This document shows, in pieces, positions 58,501-64,000 of a stretch of 64,000 nt of DNA (position 1 is its first letter; the number at the start of each line of letters is the position of its first letter). The translations under genes and the position numbers were made by a program. Origin of the DNA: Chloroflexota bacterium (lineage in GTDB: Bacteria > Chloroflexota > Dehalococcoidia > Lucifugimonadales > UBA3495); NCBI GenBank assembly GCA_009837355.1, contig VXTR01000035.1:1-64000 (forward strand), written 5' to 3'. Under the pieces are notes generated by a model, which was not told the DNA's origin, ran no database searches, and saw only the letters and a list, made by a program, of their open reading frames with translations.

Positions 58501-58807
58501 TGTTGTCCTGAGGGTAGCCGCGGTTGAACTTGGCCTGGATTTCGGCGTCGAGGTCGTCGTGGGTGTCCTTGGCTTCCCAATAGCCACGGGCCATGCGTAG
58601 GGAATCCTTGACGGTGCCGTCGGGCCGGTTGCGGGAGCCGATGGCCAGTTCGGGCACCAGCAGCAGGCGTTCGCGATGGTCGCGGCAGTAGGCGGCCAAG
58701 CAGTTCTGGAAAGCCGGCCGGATGTTCAGCTCGCTGTCGGAGCCGCCGAACTCGATCAGCTCGGAAAGCTCCTCGCGGTACTGGTCGATGTGGGGGTAGG
58801 AGGCCAT
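55580..58807 (-). CDS. Single-chain restriction-modification enzyme (type ISP/IIG-like)
   Basis: The 1075-residue protein joins a nuclease, an adenine methyltransferase and a target-recognition region. A PD-(D/E)xK-like motif is seen at D63 and E78-A-K80 (RGYWEAKD). Motif I (LDPATGTGTF) is near residue 338 and the amino-methyltransferase NPPY near 455. The C-terminal part (YTYAVLHDPVYRHDYQVDL, PLYHDFDAW) is that of the type ISP specificity domain. There is no helicase domain, unlike LlaGI-type enzymes of about 1500 residues. The start at 58807 is preferred because a promoter element overlaps the ATG at 58837. Confidence 0.88.
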   Translation of the reverse strand: MASYPHIDQYREELSELIEFGGSDSELNIRPAFQNCLAAYCRDHRERLLLVPELAIGSRNRPDGTVKDSLRMARGYWEAKDTHDDLDAEIQAKFNRGYPQDNILFEDSQTAVLYQNGSMIMRVDMSRPRELDWIINQFLDYELPEIWEFRRAREQFRADLPWVLEALREAVADAEANNAEYHAAADVFLTLCHRTIGPWVSPEQVREMLLQHILTKDIFLRVFAEDQFHQENNIAVQLDALERTFFTGNLRRQAIDRLRAYYGAIGRAADEIADYAEKQQFLKAIYEDFYQAYNPEAADRLGVVYTPNEVVDFIIRGADWLLDKRFGKSLAHDRINILDPATGTGTFITNLINYLPADRLEHKYRNEIYANEVAILPYYIANLNIEYTYKERTGQYLEFPNLCFVDTLDNMDWQGTSADTFTGRLDLHFGGISQENWMRLQEQNEQTISVIIGNPPYNASATLWDDGTANDPYPDVDRRISDTYIANSSAQKTKQYDMYKRFIRWASDRLAEDGIIGFVSNNAFLDARQDDGFRKVVAEEFNELWAIDLKGNARTIGEQRRREGGNVFDDKIRVGVAVYFLVRRKGADGFKVFYNAVDDYARSFEKLAYVRNKSMDGFDFLEITPDAYAQWLNQSNSNFGSLVPLADRETKFAKTVEEEQAMFKLSTPGVNTARDGWVYDFSADNLRSKYLFFADTYNGFLDEDDKSYNPVIKWSRDLRNEFQRGHRIVYSEANRIQSLYRPFVIKHHFADFTMNDVLTSNHYDIFGLDLKQPNQVINFSMNGRHFYVLAASRLTDWHFTGDTQCLPLYRYAPDDQRVSNITQWGLQRINDHYREQWGDHFDATYPDGITAEDVFAYTYAVLHDPVYRHDYQVDLLREFPRLPLYHDFDAWAKMGQQLLDLHIGFESAEPYPLERHDRPSPKPYKTRLLANTSGGVITLDDGTTVTTLAGIPEATWRYRLGSRSALEWVLDQYKEKKPRDPTIRERFNTYRFADYKEPVIDLLQRVCTVSVKTMAIVDGMAYWEDGHLIVFDDRGKNEWETMALEAFNSYYDESDDDPEYQAWLASLPDIREQKD

Positions 58808-58827
58808 GATGATGCGATTGAGATCGC

Positions 58828-58836
58828 ATTCTAGCA
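58828..58836 (-). promoter_or_regulatory. Extended -10 promoter for the restriction operon
   Basis: The minus strand reads TGCTAGAAT between hisD and the restriction gene. It places the transcription start after the first ATG, favouring translation from 58807. Confidence 0.5.
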
Positions 58837-58922
58837 TAGGGCCATCAGCCCCCCTGCGCGATACTCGCTGAGATTCGGCAGCCCATCCTGGTCCCGGTTG
58901 GAGGGGCAGAGGGTAAGCCGGG

Positions 58923-60269
58923 TTAGCGCGTTTGGGCGGCGGCGATGTGGTCGAGGCGGGCCTGGACGGCGCCGGCGTGGCCGGGCAGTCCTTCGGCTTC
59001 GGCGATGCGGACGGCGGCGGGACCCAGGTCGGAAAAGCGCTGGGGACTCAACCCGACGACGGGCATGGTGCGCAGGAAATGATGGACGCTGAGGGCGGAG
59101 CTGAAACGGGCGGTGCCGCCGGTGGGCATCACGTGGGACGGGCCGGCGATGTAGTCGCCCATGACTTCCGGCGAGAACTCGCCGAGGAACAGGCCGCCGG
59201 CGTTGCGAATCTGGCCGGCCCAAGCCCAGGGGTCGGCGGCCATCAGGCACAGATGCTCGGGGGCGATGCGATTGGCGACGGTGACGGCTTCGTGGAAGTC
59301 GTCAACCAGGACGACGCAGCCCTGCCGTTCCAGGGAATGGCGGATGGTGTCGGCGCGGGGGTTGCCGGCGATTTGGACGTCCAGCTCGGACTCCACGGAG
59401 GCTACCAGGGAGTCGGAGTCGGTAACCAGGATGGCGGAGGCCATGGGGTCGTGCTCGGCCTGGGCGATGAGGTCGGCGGCACAGAAAACGGGGTTGGCGG
59501 TTTGGTCGGCCAGCACGATGGTTTCGGTGGGGCCGAATACGCCGTCGATGTCAACCTGGCCCTGCACCATGCGCTTGGCATAGGCGACGAAAACGTTGCC
59601 GGGGCCGCAAATCTTGTCCACCCTGCGGATGCTTTCGGTTCCGTAGGCCAGGGCGCCGATGGCCGGCACGCCGCCGACCTGATACACGGCGTCCACGCCG
59701 GCGATGCGGGCGGCGGCCAGCACGGTGGAGTTGAGCGGTTCGCTGCCACGGCGTGGGGTGGCCAGGACGACCTCACTGACGCCGGCGACGCGGGCCGGGA
59801 TAGCGGTCATCAGGACGGTGGACGGGTAGGCCGCCGTACCGCCGGGAGCGTAGAGACCGACACGCTCCAGGGGGCGGACCAGTTCGCCCAGGCCGCCGCC
59901 CAGGTCAACCCAGTCGCGGGGCAGCGTGGCCTCGTGAAACTCGGTGATGCGGCGGGCGGCCAGCTCCAATGCCTGCTTCAAGTCGCCTGGCGTGTCGTCC
60001 CAGGCTGCGTTGAGCTGGGATTGGGGGACTTGGAGGTTGTCCAGTTCGGCGTCGTCCAGGAGTTTGGCGTAGCGGCGGACGGCAGAGTCGCCCTGGGCGC
60101 GGACATCGCGCAGCATTTGCAGGACGGAGGACTCCGGCGTGGCGTCGGGGCCGAAAAAATCGCGAGTGCGCTGCAAGGCCGTTTCGGGCAGCGACGACAA
60201 GTCGAGGGGATCGATGCGGGTCAGGGCGGATTCGGCGGCGGCGGGCCCGCGAACCTGTTTAAGTTGCAC
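58923..60269 (-). CDS. hisD: Histidinol dehydrogenase
   Basis: The 448-residue zinc enzyme oxidises histidinol to histidine with two NAD+. The signatures GLYAPGGTAAYPSTVLM, KICGPGNVFVAYAKR, QAEHDPMASAILVT, and the C-terminal PEHLCLMAADPWAW and GPSHVMPTGGTARF are all present. I chose a GTG at 60269 that follows GGGAG and overlaps the end of the phospholipase-like gene by 11 bases; the longer upstream frame would overlap it by 71. A restriction-modification gene begins 86 bases after its stop. Confidence 0.95.
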   Translation of the reverse strand: MQLKQVRGPAAAESALTRIDPLDLSSLPETALQRTRDFFGPDATPESSVLQMLRDVRAQGDSAVRRYAKLLDDAELDNLQVPQSQLNAAWDDTPGDLKQALELAARRITEFHEATLPRDWVDLGGGLGELVRPLERVGLYAPGGTAAYPSTVLMTAIPARVAGVSEVVLATPRRGSEPLNSTVLAAARIAGVDAVYQVGGVPAIGALAYGTESIRRVDKICGPGNVFVAYAKRMVQGQVDIDGVFGPTETIVLADQTANPVFCAADLIAQAEHDPMASAILVTDSDSLVASVESELDVQIAGNPRADTIRHSLERQGCVVLVDDFHEAVTVANRIAPEHLCLMAADPWAWAGQIRNAGGLFLGEFSPEVMGDYIAGPSHVMPTGGTARFSSALSVHHFLRTMPVVGLSPQRFSDLGPAAVRIAEAEGLPGHAGAVQARLDHIAAAQTR

Positions 60270-61020
60270 TGAGATACTCCCGGGCCTGGGCAATGGTTTC
60301 ATCGATGACGCGCTGGCGGTAGTCGTCAATCAGTTCGTGAGGAACGTGCTGGTACACTCGCTCCAAGCTGTCCGGCATCTGAGACAGGAAGCCATCAACA
60401 ACCTGCTGCACTTCGTCGTTGTCGCGGTACATACGGTTGAGGGCGCGCTTGAGGCGATCCCAAGTGAAATCCCAGCCCAGCAGGCGGGCAACCCAACCGC
60501 GCCACTCGTCGATCAGCTCGTCCTGCAGGAACTCCAGAGCCGGCATGGTGTCGACGGCGGCGATGGCGTCGTTTTCGGCGGACAGGCCGCCGCTTTGGCT
60601 GAGTACCGAGCGATCCATGTCCAGTTGCAGGGCACGGTCCCAGATTTGTGCCTCAACTTCGGTGTCGGTAATGAGGTTGGCCGGGTCAAAATGGGGCCGG
60701 AACATGGTGGTAATCCACAGTTCATCGGCGACGATGTGGCTGATGTAGCCGAGCAGGAAGGAACGGGTTTGCGGGGTGAGCCCGTTGTCGGAGCCGGCCA
60801 GGTGGGGGTACAGCTCAAACATACGCTCGACGCCGGCGCCAACTTGGGTAACGGACAAGTCGGAAAAATGGGTGCGGCCCCGGTCCCACTTGGTCATAGC
60901 CCGTATGTCCGGCGTAGTAGAGCCGAGATAGGCTGCGCCGGGATGGTCATGGCAGTAACCCCAATCCAGCTCGGTGGCAATTTGCTGGCACAGGTAGATG
61001 TGCATCGGGAGGTTAGGCAT
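60259..61020 (-). CDS. Zinc-dependent phospholipase C-like protein
   Basis: This 253-residue helical protein has the N-terminal PNLPMHIYLCQQIATELDWG and PGAAYLGSTTPDIRAMTKWD, followed by THFSDL and GYISHIVADELW. The His/Asp ligands of the zinc-dependent phospholipase C fold are found in these segments. It lacks a signal peptide, so a secreted phospholipase is unlikely. It overlaps hisG by 8 bases and hisD by 11, so it is translated as part of the histidine operon. No role in histidine synthesis is known for this family. Confidence 0.82.
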   Translation of the reverse strand: MPNLPMHIYLCQQIATELDWGYCHDHPGAAYLGSTTPDIRAMTKWDRGRTHFSDLSVTQVGAGVERMFELYPHLAGSDNGLTPQTRSFLLGYISHIVADELWITTMFRPHFDPANLITDTEVEAQIWDRALQLDMDRSVLSQSGGLSAENDAIAAVDTMPALEFLQDELIDEWRGWVARLLGWDFTWDRLKRALNRMYRDNDEVQQVVDGFLSQMPDSLERVYQHVPHELIDDYRQRVIDETIAQAREYLSAT

Positions 61021-62032
61021 AATCGGCCGGGCCTCCGTTGAGGGCGGCGACGCGGTGCAGGAAACGGTCGAACGCCTGAGACTGGCCCTTGAACAGGTAG
61101 GACAGCTGGGCGGCAGCGATGTCAACGCCGCCGCACTCGCGCAGGTGGGCCACGGCGTCCAGCAGCCGGTTCTTGCGTATCAGCAGGGAAACGGCGTACC
61201 AGTCCTCTTCCTCGACGCTAAATACGCGGGCGACGGTGGGACCCTGGATGCCGGCGATTTCGGGGCGGGCCAGGATCATGGCGCTGACGTCCTCGGGCGA
61301 ACGTCCCTGCACGTTGGCGGTGATGCGGTAGTAAGGTTCGGCGCGCAGGTGGGCTTCCAGCATTTCGGTGAGGGACTGGGCCAACTGCAGGTCGTCGGGC
61401 TGTTTGGCCAGGGTGTGTGGGTTGGCGATGAGGCACGCTTGCGAGGTCAGGATGGTGCCGCCGTCGACGGTTTTCAGACGGTTTTCCCGCAGCGTAGTGC
61501 CGGTGGCGGACAGGTCGGCGATAAGGTCGGCATAGCCGGCGATGGGGGCGGCCTCCAGGGTGCCGCTGGCCGGAACCAGGGTGAAGTAATTGATGCCGCG
61601 CTCAAACAGGTAGCGGCGCAGCAGCCGGGGGTACTTGGTGGCGATGCGCAGCTGCCGGCCCCGGGCGTGAAACTCCAGGGCCAGGTCGGCCAGGTCGTCG
61701 ATGGACGTTACGTCCAACCAGGAATCGGGCACGGCCAGCACGTAATCGCAACCGCCAAACTCCAGGTCGTCCATCACCGAGACGACGGCGTTTTCGTCAT
61801 GGCGGTATTCCATGAGACGGTCCAGGCCCGTGATGCCCATTTCGGCGCTGCCTTCCTCCACCTTGGTGGTGATGTCGGCGGTGCGCTGGAACAGCACGTC
61901 GATGCCGGGCAGGGCGGGTATGGAGCCGGTGTAACGTCTGGCGTTGGGACGACTCACCTTGACGCCGCAGGTCGCCAGGAACCGCATGGTCGGCTCGCCC
62001 AGTTCGCCGTCGCTTGGAATTACCAGTCTCAC
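61013..62032 (-). CDS. hisG: ATP phosphoribosyltransferase, long form
   Basis: The 339-residue enzyme starts histidine synthesis by joining ATP and PRPP. The N-terminal LVIPSDGELGEPTMRFLATC, the PRPP site DLIADLSATGTTLRENRL, and a C-terminal ACT-like domain (GIQGPTVARVFSVEEEDWYAV to IAAAQLSYLF) are visible. The long form is usually feedback-inhibited by histidine through that domain and works without HisZ. Yet a HisZ-like gene lies 16 bases upstream. The protein is longer than most HisG-L forms by some 40 residues. Confidence 0.93.
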   Translation of the reverse strand: MRLVIPSDGELGEPTMRFLATCGVKVSRPNARRYTGSIPALPGIDVLFQRTADITTKVEEGSAEMGITGLDRLMEYRHDENAVVSVMDDLEFGGCDYVLAVPDSWLDVTSIDDLADLALEFHARGRQLRIATKYPRLLRRYLFERGINYFTLVPASGTLEAAPIAGYADLIADLSATGTTLRENRLKTVDGGTILTSQACLIANPHTLAKQPDDLQLAQSLTEMLEAHLRAEPYYRITANVQGRSPEDVSAMILARPEIAGIQGPTVARVFSVEEEDWYAVSLLIRKNRLLDAVAHLRECGGVDIAAAQLSYLFKGQSQAFDRFLHRVAALNGGPADYA

Positions 62033-62048
62033 GTTGCCACCCCAAGAA

Positions 62049-63467
62049 CTACACGGCCACGATCCGGGAGTAGTCGGCCGCCGATTCCCGGCCGCTCACG
62101 TCCAGGATGGCGACGCCGCCCCGATTACGTATGTCGGCGGCGGCGCGCAGAGCGTCGGCATTGGCTCGGCGCTCGCTGGGGCTGACCAGCACGGCGTCAA
62201 CGTCGGGCAGCGGAATAGTATCAGCCGGCATAGCCGACAGCAGGGATTCCAGCGTGTAGGCGAAGCCCAGGGCAGGCACTGGGTCGGGGCCGCCGAGGGC
62301 AAGGGCGAGGGCGTCGTAGCGACCGCCGCCGCCGAGAACGGCATTGTTGGAACCGTGGGTGACGTCGAAGATGATGCCGTTGTAGTAGGCGATGCCACGG
62401 GCCAGCGAGAAATCTATGACCAGCCGGCCGGCCATGGACGCATCCGTGCCAACCAGTTCGACAAGCTCCGTCAGCCGGTCAGTGGCAGCGCCGTCCGCGC
62501 CGGACGCGGAGACGATGGCCCGAGCCTGCCGTAGCGCGTCGGTGGGCTGGCCGCTGACGCCGGCGAGCTGGCCGGCCAGGGCGAGGCCGCGCTCGATGGC
62601 GTCGGAGGCGTCGCCGCCGCGCAGTTTGCGGAGCAGGCGGTCAACTATCTCGTCGGGAGAACGGCGGCCCAGGGGAGTGTCCGTCGAGCTGTTCCAGCGC
62701 ATAAAGCCGGACAGCACGGCGCGGGCGGCGTCATCGGGCAGGTCGGCCACCGCCGCCGCCAGGTCGGTTTCCTCATTGTGCAACTCGCGGCCGGCGACGA
62801 TGTGCAACTCGTCGGCGCGGCGCAGGGTGGCGGCCAGGTTGTCGGGGCTGTCGCCGATGCGGTTCATGTTGGCGATGATAAAGGCACGGGCGCGTTCGGA
62901 GAGGCCGACGGTGTCCAGCACACTGTCCAGCACGTCCAGGTCGGCCAGGCGCAGGCGGTAGTCGTCGATGCCGAGCTCGGCGGGAACGTCGGCGGCCAAT
63001 GAGAGCAGCTCGGCGTCGGCCAGGATGCTGTTGGAACCGACCAGTTCAGCGCCGACCTGGGTGAACTGTCCGCTGTGGTCGGCCGGCGGCGGATGGCCGA
63101 GGTCGTAGCGGAACACGGGGCCGGCGTACTGCCAGCGCAGGACCGGGTTGTCAGCGGAGTCGGCGGCGATTTCCAGGTAGTGCCGCATAATGGCCGAGGT
63201 GAACTCCGGGCGCAGACTGACGGCGTTGGAGCCGGGGTCGGCGAAGGAGTACATCTGGGAGGCCAGGTCGCCGCCGGACTTGCGCAGGAATAGCTCGGTG
63301 GATTCGAGGAGGGGTACTTCCAGGGGCCGGTAGCCGTAGCGGCTGATGGCGTCGGAAAGGCGACGTTCGACGGCCTGCTTGCGGCGGCAGGCGTCGTCGG
63401 ACAGGTCGCGCATACCCGGAAGGCGGCGTACCGGGCTGGGAGTGCTGGAAACGGTGGCGGCAATCAT
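62049..63467 (-). CDS. hisZ: HisS/HisZ-like ATP phosphoribosyltransferase regulatory subunit
   Basis: The 472-residue protein has the class II synthetase core: GMRDLSDDACRRKQ, LRPEFTSAIMRHYLE, and GGGGRYDALALALG near residue 360. In tRNA-charging HisRS, motif 2 contains an Arg before Phe-x-Gln and a LARGLDYY segment. Here the first reads HSGQFTQVGAELVG and the second LARGIAYYNGIIFD, with the Asp changed to Ala. This fits the catalytically inactive HisZ paralog better than a true HisRS. It is the first gene of the histidine operon. The C-terminal 70 residues may be an anticodon-binding-like domain. Confidence 0.82.
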   Translation of the reverse strand: MIAATVSSTPSPVRRLPGMRDLSDDACRRKQAVERRLSDAISRYGYRPLEVPLLESTELFLRKSGGDLASQMYSFADPGSNAVSLRPEFTSAIMRHYLEIAADSADNPVLRWQYAGPVFRYDLGHPPPADHSGQFTQVGAELVGSNSILADAELLSLAADVPAELGIDDYRLRLADLDVLDSVLDTVGLSERARAFIIANMNRIGDSPDNLAATLRRADELHIVAGRELHNEETDLAAAVADLPDDAARAVLSGFMRWNSSTDTPLGRRSPDEIVDRLLRKLRGGDASDAIERGLALAGQLAGVSGQPTDALRQARAIVSASGADGAATDRLTELVELVGTDASMAGRLVIDFSLARGIAYYNGIIFDVTHGSNNAVLGGGGRYDALALALGGPDPVPALGFAYTLESLLSAMPADTIPLPDVDAVLVSPSERRANADALRAAADIRNRGGVAILDVSGRESAADYSRIVAV

Positions 63468-63475
63468 CGCCGGCT

Positions 63476-63484
63476 ATTGTACCA
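63476..63484 (-). promoter_or_regulatory. Extended -10 promoter for the histidine operon
   Basis: The minus strand reads TGGTACAAT only 9 bases before the hisZ ATG, so the transcript would be nearly leaderless. It lies at the 3' edge of the HEPN gene. Confidence 0.4.
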
Positions 63485-63485
63485 C

Positions 63486-63842
63486 CTACAGGCTGAGGAG
63501 GCGGTTCACGAAACGGGCTACTTTGGGGCGGTCGCTGACAATCTCATTGGCAGCTAGCCGGCCGTGATAGAAATGCGCATGGAAACTCTCCGCCGTGTTG
63601 AAATCAGAAAACCACTGCGGTCTACCATGCAAGGATGCCAGTTGCCTGATGACGTAACGCAGCGCGCCTTGGCTGTCGTAATGCCAGCCATGCTCTAGCG
63701 CTACCGCAATCAGCGCATGGGCTGCTGCGCCCCATAACAGCTCGGCGCCGTTGAGTTCGTCTCCGGTCGTGAATTCGCGCGCCGATTTGTCCAGGAAGTA
63801 CCGAGCGATGTCAGCGTGCCGACTTTGCGCGAAGGTGGTCAT
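63486..63842 (-). CDS. HEPN-like protein
   Basis: The 118-residue helical protein has HEPN-type features: the segment TGDELNGAELLWGAAAHALIAVALEHGW resembles the amphipathic helix pair of PaREP1/HEPN proteins. A loop with FHAHFYHGR follows near residue 90. No Rx4-6H motif is certain. It ends 18 bases before hisZ and overlaps the upstream partial gene by 32 bases, so those two form a pair, possibly toxin-antitoxin. The function is unknown. Confidence 0.65.
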   Translation of the reverse strand: MTTFAQSRHADIARYFLDKSAREFTTGDELNGAELLWGAAAHALIAVALEHGWHYDSQGALRYVIRQLASLHGRPQWFSDFNTAESFHAHFYHGRLAANEIVSDRPKVARFVNRLLSL

Positions 63843-63999
63843 TGCGCGCGTCCAACTCCTTGACTATGCCAATGACCCAGTTGACCATCATTCGGGCGTC
63901 ATCGGCGCACTCGTCCGCAGGTACAAAGAAGCCGTAGCGCACTTTGTCCGGCTGATAATGTATAGCGGAGAAACCGCTGAGCAACGGTTCGTCCTCGTC
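63811..63999 (-). CDS. Partial gene at window edge, C-terminal part
   Basis: An open frame enters from the right edge and ends with TGA at 63813-63811, giving at least 62 residues (for example IHYQPDKVRYGFFVP and MMVNWVIGIVKELD). It overlaps the HEPN gene by 32 bases in a different frame. Its start and domain lie beyond the window. The genomic layout, a gene overlapping a downstream HEPN, recalls MNT/HEPN pairs, but no nucleotidyltransferase motif is visible in this part. Confidence 0.5.
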   Translation of the reverse strand, partial: DEDEPLLSGFSAIHYQPDKVRYGFFVPADECADDARMMVNWVIGIVKELDARNDHLRAKSAR

Positions 64000-64000
64000 A

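Noticed and set aside
58838..58922. Short DQDGLPNLSEYRAG-like peptide between hisD and the restriction gene
   Set aside because: It resembles a calcium-binding repeat but is only about 14 residues in a frame that otherwise shadows hisD; probably chance or an unresolvable remnant.
58932..60272. 446-codon plus-strand frame across hisD
   Set aside because: It is Gly/Val/Ala-rich and has no motif, while hisD signatures on the minus strand are complete.
1..64000. CRISPR arrays
   Set aside because: No regularly spaced identical repeats with unique spacers were found. The 63-base repeats lack identical repeat units and cas genes are absent.
1..64000. Selenoprotein genes with in-frame TGA
   Set aside because: Because selC is present I looked for genes broken by one TGA. 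None of the recognised proteins appeared truncated in that way.

Overview
The window looks like one contig from a GC-rich bacterium, most likely Chloroflexota near the SAR202/Dehalococcoidia lineages. This placement is an inference. It rests on tandem FMN-dependent alpha-hydroxyacid oxidase paralogs, CaiB/BaiF transferases, thiamine-diphosphate (ThDP) enzymes, a lutABC set and several M20 amidohydrolases. No 16S rRNA gene is present to confirm it. Genes are dense and occupy both strands in short operons. Many promoters share an extended -10 element of the form TGCTAnAnT.

Region 1 (1-17.8 kb) carries thioredoxin, a selenocysteine tRNA with its own terminator, lutABC lactate oxidation, an MNT/HEPN pair, glycerate kinase with an SRPBCC protein, two tandem M20 amidohydrolases, a cysteine desulfurase operon, an alpha/beta hydrolase-VOC-ThDP decarboxylase cluster, and an acyl-CoA ligase-PII-EVE operon. 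Region 2 (17.9-19.8 kb) is a small island of lower GC with a Doc-type toxin-antitoxin pair and a DUF3644 protein. Region 3 (19.9-31.4 kb) holds a DUF35/thiolase pair, an HpcH aldolase, RNase D, an SLC13-type permease, an M20 peptidase and a six-gene operon (GNAT, TPR, double hot-dog, PIG-L, TenA, hydrolase).

Region 4 (31.4-43.9 kb) is oxidative and CoA metabolism: two FMN oxidoreductases, a three-gene 2-oxoacid:ferredoxin oxidoreductase whose gamma and delta subunits are fused, an Xsc-like ThDP enzyme, an FAD oxidoreductase and a double-domain CaiB/BaiF protein. Region 5 (44-52.4 kb) has a cysteinyl-tRNA synthetase fused to a family 2 glycosyltransferase, an SDR, the MeaB GTPase, a stand-alone restriction-system N-terminal domain, an NfeD/stomatin pair and a crotonase-fold protein that lacks both usual glutamates.

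Region 6 (52.4-64 kb) is a histidine operon on the minus strand in the order hisZ, hisG, a zinc-dependent phospholipase C-like gene, hisD, hisC, hisB. A fused restriction-modification enzyme, a PemK/MazF-like toxin and a repeat-bearing non-coding stretch separate hisD from hisC. A HEPN gene and a partial gene close the window.

The genes suggest an aerobic or facultative heterotroph that oxidises organic acids (lactate, glycerate, hydroxyacids, oxoacids) and handles many CoA thioesters. It uses selenocysteine and makes its own histidine. Defence and toxin modules are scattered between housekeeping operons. Nothing here is clearly a wholly new multi-gene system. The strongest candidates for new biology are the CysRS-glycosyltransferase fusion, the split histidine operon with its mosaic restriction enzyme, the one-active-site CaiB fusion, and the unusual PII in a ligase operon.
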